Source of the DNA: Acidobacteriota bacterium
Lineage (GTDB): Bacteria; Acidobacteriota; Terriglobia; Terriglobales; Acidobacteriaceae
Reading direction: 5' to 3'
Assembly (NCBI GenBank): GCA_021790655.1
Contig: JAJYGR010000250.1
Coordinates: 1 to 38,008 of the forward strand
Length of the DNA stretch: 38,008 nt
The translations under genes and the position numbers were made by a program. Below the pieces are notes generated by a model, which worked only from the letters and a program-made list of their open reading frames with translations, was not told the origin of the DNA and did no database searches. Below are positions 35,887-38,008 of the stretch, in pieces. Within the stretch, counting starts at the first letter, position 1, and each line of letters opens with the position of its first letter.

Positions 35887-36648
35887 ATGAAGATGAATCG
35901 TGCAGCCGTTGCCAGTGGCAAGATCTTCCGGAGAGTGTTCGTGAACAAATGGATCCCAACATTTTTAGTCTTGATTACAAGCATGCCCACTGCGCTAGCA
36001 GCCAAACCCGCAATTTTCAAGAGCACGCAGGCGACCCATGATGTCGCCCTGGAGACAGACCCCCATTCCGCGTTCTGGCGCGGGGCGTTGCCGATATACG
36101 CGGAAGTTGACAAATATGGGCGTCCCCTCCCCCGCTACCGGACGGAAGTGCTTTCCCGCTGGACGAAGAACAATCTTTATTTTTTGTTTGTCTGTCCTTA
36201 TGAAGAGCTATACCTTAAACCCTCCCCTGACGTCATGGCGAAGACCAATCTGCTTTGGAATTGGGATGTAGCGGAAGTTTTTATCGGGTCTAACTTCCAA
36301 AATATTCGGCACTATAAGGAATTTGAGTTGTCCCCACAAGGTGAGTGGCTCGATCTCAGTATCAATCTGGACCATCCGCACCACGAAGACGGATGGACCT
36401 GGAAGTCAGGATTTGCAACGGCCGCCAGGATCGATCGCAACACCAGGGTATGGTACGGGGCGATGCGTATTCCCTTCTCGGCCATCGATCGCCGGAAGCC
36501 AGCACCTGGAAATGATTTCCGCATCAACTTGTTCCGCAGCCAGGGACCACCAGCCGATCAGAAGCAGGTGGCCTGGCAGGCTCCTATGAGCGATTCGTTT
36601 CACGTTCCGGAGCATTTTGGATTACTTGAATTGGTTAAGCGCAGATAA
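35887..36648 (+). CDS. Secreted CBM9-like (carbohydrate-binding family 9-like) protein
   Basis: The best start is the ATG at 35887 (or 35893), giving about 253 residues; a TTG at 35869 is also open. A signal peptide ends near ALAAKP. The mature protein follows the CBM9-like fold: DVALETDPHSAFWRGALPIY, TEVLSRWTKNNLYFLFVCPYE, NLLWNWDVAEVFIGSNF, KEFELSPQGEWLDLSINL, RVWYGAMRIPFSAI and NDFRINLFRSQG. These are hallmark strands of CBM9_2 domains seen in xylanases and in stand-alone secreted proteins. It likely binds sugar ends or acts as a scaffold; no catalytic domain is fused. It precedes the isomerase-like gene by about 50 bases in the same direction. Confidence 0.8.
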   Translation: MKMNRAAVASGKIFRRVFVNKWIPTFLVLITSMPTALAAKPAIFKSTQATHDVALETDPHSAFWRGALPIYAEVDKYGRPLPRYRTEVLSRWTKNNLYFLFVCPYEELYLKPSPDVMAKTNLLWNWDVAEVFIGSNFQNIRHYKEFELSPQGEWLDLSINLDHPHHEDGWTWKSGFATAARIDRNTRVWYGAMRIPFSAIDRRKPAPGNDFRINLFRSQGPPADQKQVAWQAPMSDSFHVPEHFGLLELVKRR

Positions 36649-36698
36649 GGATTTCGAAACACTCCAGCACTCGTTTTACAGAGGGGGCCTTGAACAGG

Positions 36699-37658
36699 AT
36701 GAAGCTATTGGATCGCAGAAGCTTCGTGCATCTCGCTGGCGCAGCTTGTATTTCAAGCAGTGTCCCGCACGCTCTTGCACAATCGCCGCCACACGTGGCT
36801 GTTTCTGGCGCTACGCCTATGCGGCTGGGGGTACACCTTTGGATTCCCGTGGGAGAATCTATCGACGGTGCGGTAAAAAGCGTCCATGATATGGGCCTGC
36901 CAACCTGCCAGATAGGGTTCAATCGCCTGACTCCCGATGTCGCAAGCCCAGCAAAAATAAAAAATGCTTTGGAAAAATACGGAGTGGAGGCCACAGCATT
37001 CAGTGAACATGGTCCAGGAGTTCGGATATACGACTTCTATCGAGGGCCGGAAACAATTGGGATCGTTCCCCCAGCCACTCGACAAGCCCGCATTCGCAAC
37101 CTGAAGTTGGCCTCCGATATAGCCAGCCAGTGCGGGATCCCGGCTGTCCATACGCTTTGCGGTTTTATACCGGAAAATCCCAACGATCCTCTCTATCCGC
37201 AGGCGGTGTCTGCAGTGAAAGACATTGGCGGTCATTGTAAAGAGCGAGGACAAATATTTCTTTGTGAGACTGCAACGGAGACACCGATCACGTTGCTGCG
37301 ACTGATTGAGGACGTGGGCCTCGACAATGTCTTTGTAAATCTCGATATGGCCGACCTCATTATGTGGGGAAAGGGAAATCCGGTAGACGCCATGGATGTA
37401 ATTGGACATCGCGTCCGCGGAATTCATGCAAAAGACGGCCTGTTCCCGACCAACACGAAAGATCACGGGGAAGAAGTTGCTATGGGGAAAGGAAAGGTCG
37501 ACTTTCCCCTTGTGCTCCAGAAATTGAAGCAAGTGGGATACAAGGGAGCGATGACAATCGAATGCGAGGTCCCAGGGGCTAGCTCACACCAGCAGAAGAT
37601 GTGCATCCTGGAATCGAAGGCCTTCCTTGAGGACCTGCTCGCCAGGACCTACAGCTAA
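36699..37658 (+). CDS. Tat-exported sugar-phosphate isomerase/epimerase-like TIM-barrel protein
   Basis: ATG at 36699 gives 319 residues; a GAGGGGG at 36681-36687 precedes it, and a TTG at 36690 is another option. The N-terminus has a twin-arginine signal (LDRRSFVHLAGAACISS). The rest is a xylose-isomerase-like TIM barrel with candidate metal ligands in order: Glu in CETATETP, Asp in VNLDMADLI, His in GIHAKDG and Glu in TIECEVPG. Such proteins include sugar epimerases and inosose dehydratases; the reaction here is unknown. Export by Tat is common for this family in Acidobacteria and Planctomycetes. It is within the carbohydrate island. Confidence 0.82.
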   Translation: MKLLDRRSFVHLAGAACISSSVPHALAQSPPHVAVSGATPMRLGVHLWIPVGESIDGAVKSVHDMGLPTCQIGFNRLTPDVASPAKIKNALEKYGVEATAFSEHGPGVRIYDFYRGPETIGIVPPATRQARIRNLKLASDIASQCGIPAVHTLCGFIPENPNDPLYPQAVSAVKDIGGHCKERGQIFLCETATETPITLLRLIEDVGLDNVFVNLDMADLIMWGKGNPVDAMDVIGHRVRGIHAKDGLFPTNTKDHGEEVAMGKGKVDFPLVLQKLKQVGYKGAMTIECEVPGASSHQQKMCILESKAFLEDLLARTYS

Positions 37659-37724
37659 CACTGTAGACAACCATTGGGAACTTCCCCTCTAAAAGAACAG
37701 CAACAATAACAAAAGGGAGATTGC

Positions 37725-38008
37725 ATGCGACTTTTGATTGTCCGCCTAATACTGGCGCTCATGGCCCTATCGACATCGGCATATGCTCAGCGGCCTGGCA
37801 ACTTCCGCATCCTTGGACCAGGCGGCGGCGGCGCGATGTTTTATCCCGCCATCAGCCCTAACGACCCCAGGACAGTCCTGGTGGCCTGCGATATGTCCGG
37901 CTCCTACATCACACATGATGCGGGCCTGTCCTGGCGCATGTTCAACCTGCGCGGACCGGTGCATTTTTTTATTTTCGACCCGCTCCAGCCAAACGTCATC
38001 TATGCCCA
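37725..38008 (+). CDS. Secreted BNR/sortilin-type beta-propeller protein, N-terminal part
   Basis: ATG at 37725, with AAGGGAGA a few bases upstream. Signal peptide MRLLIVRLILALMALSTSAYA, then RPGNFRILGPGGGGAMFYPAISPNDPRTVLVACDMSGSYITHDAGLSWRMF. The block SPNDPRTVLVACD...THDAGLSW is the repeat form of BNR/Asp-box propellers as in GH74-like and sortilin-like proteins (Asp-box like GLSW). About 94 residues are visible before the window edge. It continues the carbohydrate-related gene set. The enzyme activity, if any, cannot be told from the part seen. Confidence 0.7.
   Translation, partial: MRLLIVRLILALMALSTSAYAQRPGNFRILGPGGGGAMFYPAISPNDPRTVLVACDMSGSYITHDAGLSWRMFNLRGPVHFFIFDPLQPNVIYA

Noticed and set aside
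37676-37686. GGGAACTTCCC palindrome after the isomerase-like gene
   Set aside because: Too short and with a one-base centre; no U-tract, so neither terminator nor clear operator.

Overview
The window looks like chromosome from a soil or acidophilic Acidobacteriota bacterium (Terriglobia-like). This is inferred from protein style: a CarboxypepD-type domain on an outer-membrane barrel, a caspase/CHASE2/DUF928 cassette, DUF5107-TPR proteins and Tat-exported TIM-barrel enzymes. No rRNA or other marker is present to prove it. Most of the window is GC-rich; the right end (about 31-38 kb) looks visibly more AT-rich. I see no tRNA, rRNA or CRISPR array.

Layout. (1) 1-803, minus strand: a partial Tat-exported protein and an L-fucose mutarotase (FucU). 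(2) 1059-5979, minus strand: three secreted or surface proteins (propeller-like lipoprotein, long FG-GAP/IPT protein, Big-1-like protein) joined by ATGA stop/start overlaps. (3) 6255-12042, plus strand: a four-gene cassette of DUF4384 protein, caspase-like peptidase with PEGA and TPR, CHASE2 class III nucleotide cyclase, and DUF928-like protein. A convergent gene (12173-12781) encodes a small membrane protein resembling Pycsar TM effectors. A 116-bp nested inverted repeat lies between the two.

(4) 12888-28590: a large redox cluster. A plus-strand pair encodes an outer-membrane barrel and a decaheme cytochrome fused to LVIVD repeats. A facing minus-strand operon encodes a NuoE-NuoF fusion, a NuoG-like iron-sulfur protein carrying two cyclic-nucleotide-binding domains and a four-cluster ferredoxin module, a cytochrome b-like membrane protein, and a membrane-anchored decaheme cytochrome. 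A divergent pentaheme cytochrome and a lipoprotein with two GlcG/HbpS-type domains complete it. I infer a route between NADH, the inner membrane, periplasmic hemes and the cell surface, possibly gated by a cyclic nucleotide. (5) 28931-31126: an MBL-fold hydrolase, a 5'-truncated IS110 transposase and the C-terminal remnant of an MFS transporter. These mark a rearranged boundary.

(6) 31297-38008: a carbohydrate-related region with a DeoR-family regulator, a DUF5107-TPR protein, a CBM9-like secreted protein, a Tat-exported sugar-phosphate isomerase/epimerase-like protein, and the start of a secreted BNR/sortilin-type propeller protein. The strongest candidate for an undescribed system is the redox cluster of part 4, with the cyclic-nucleotide signalling genes beside it.
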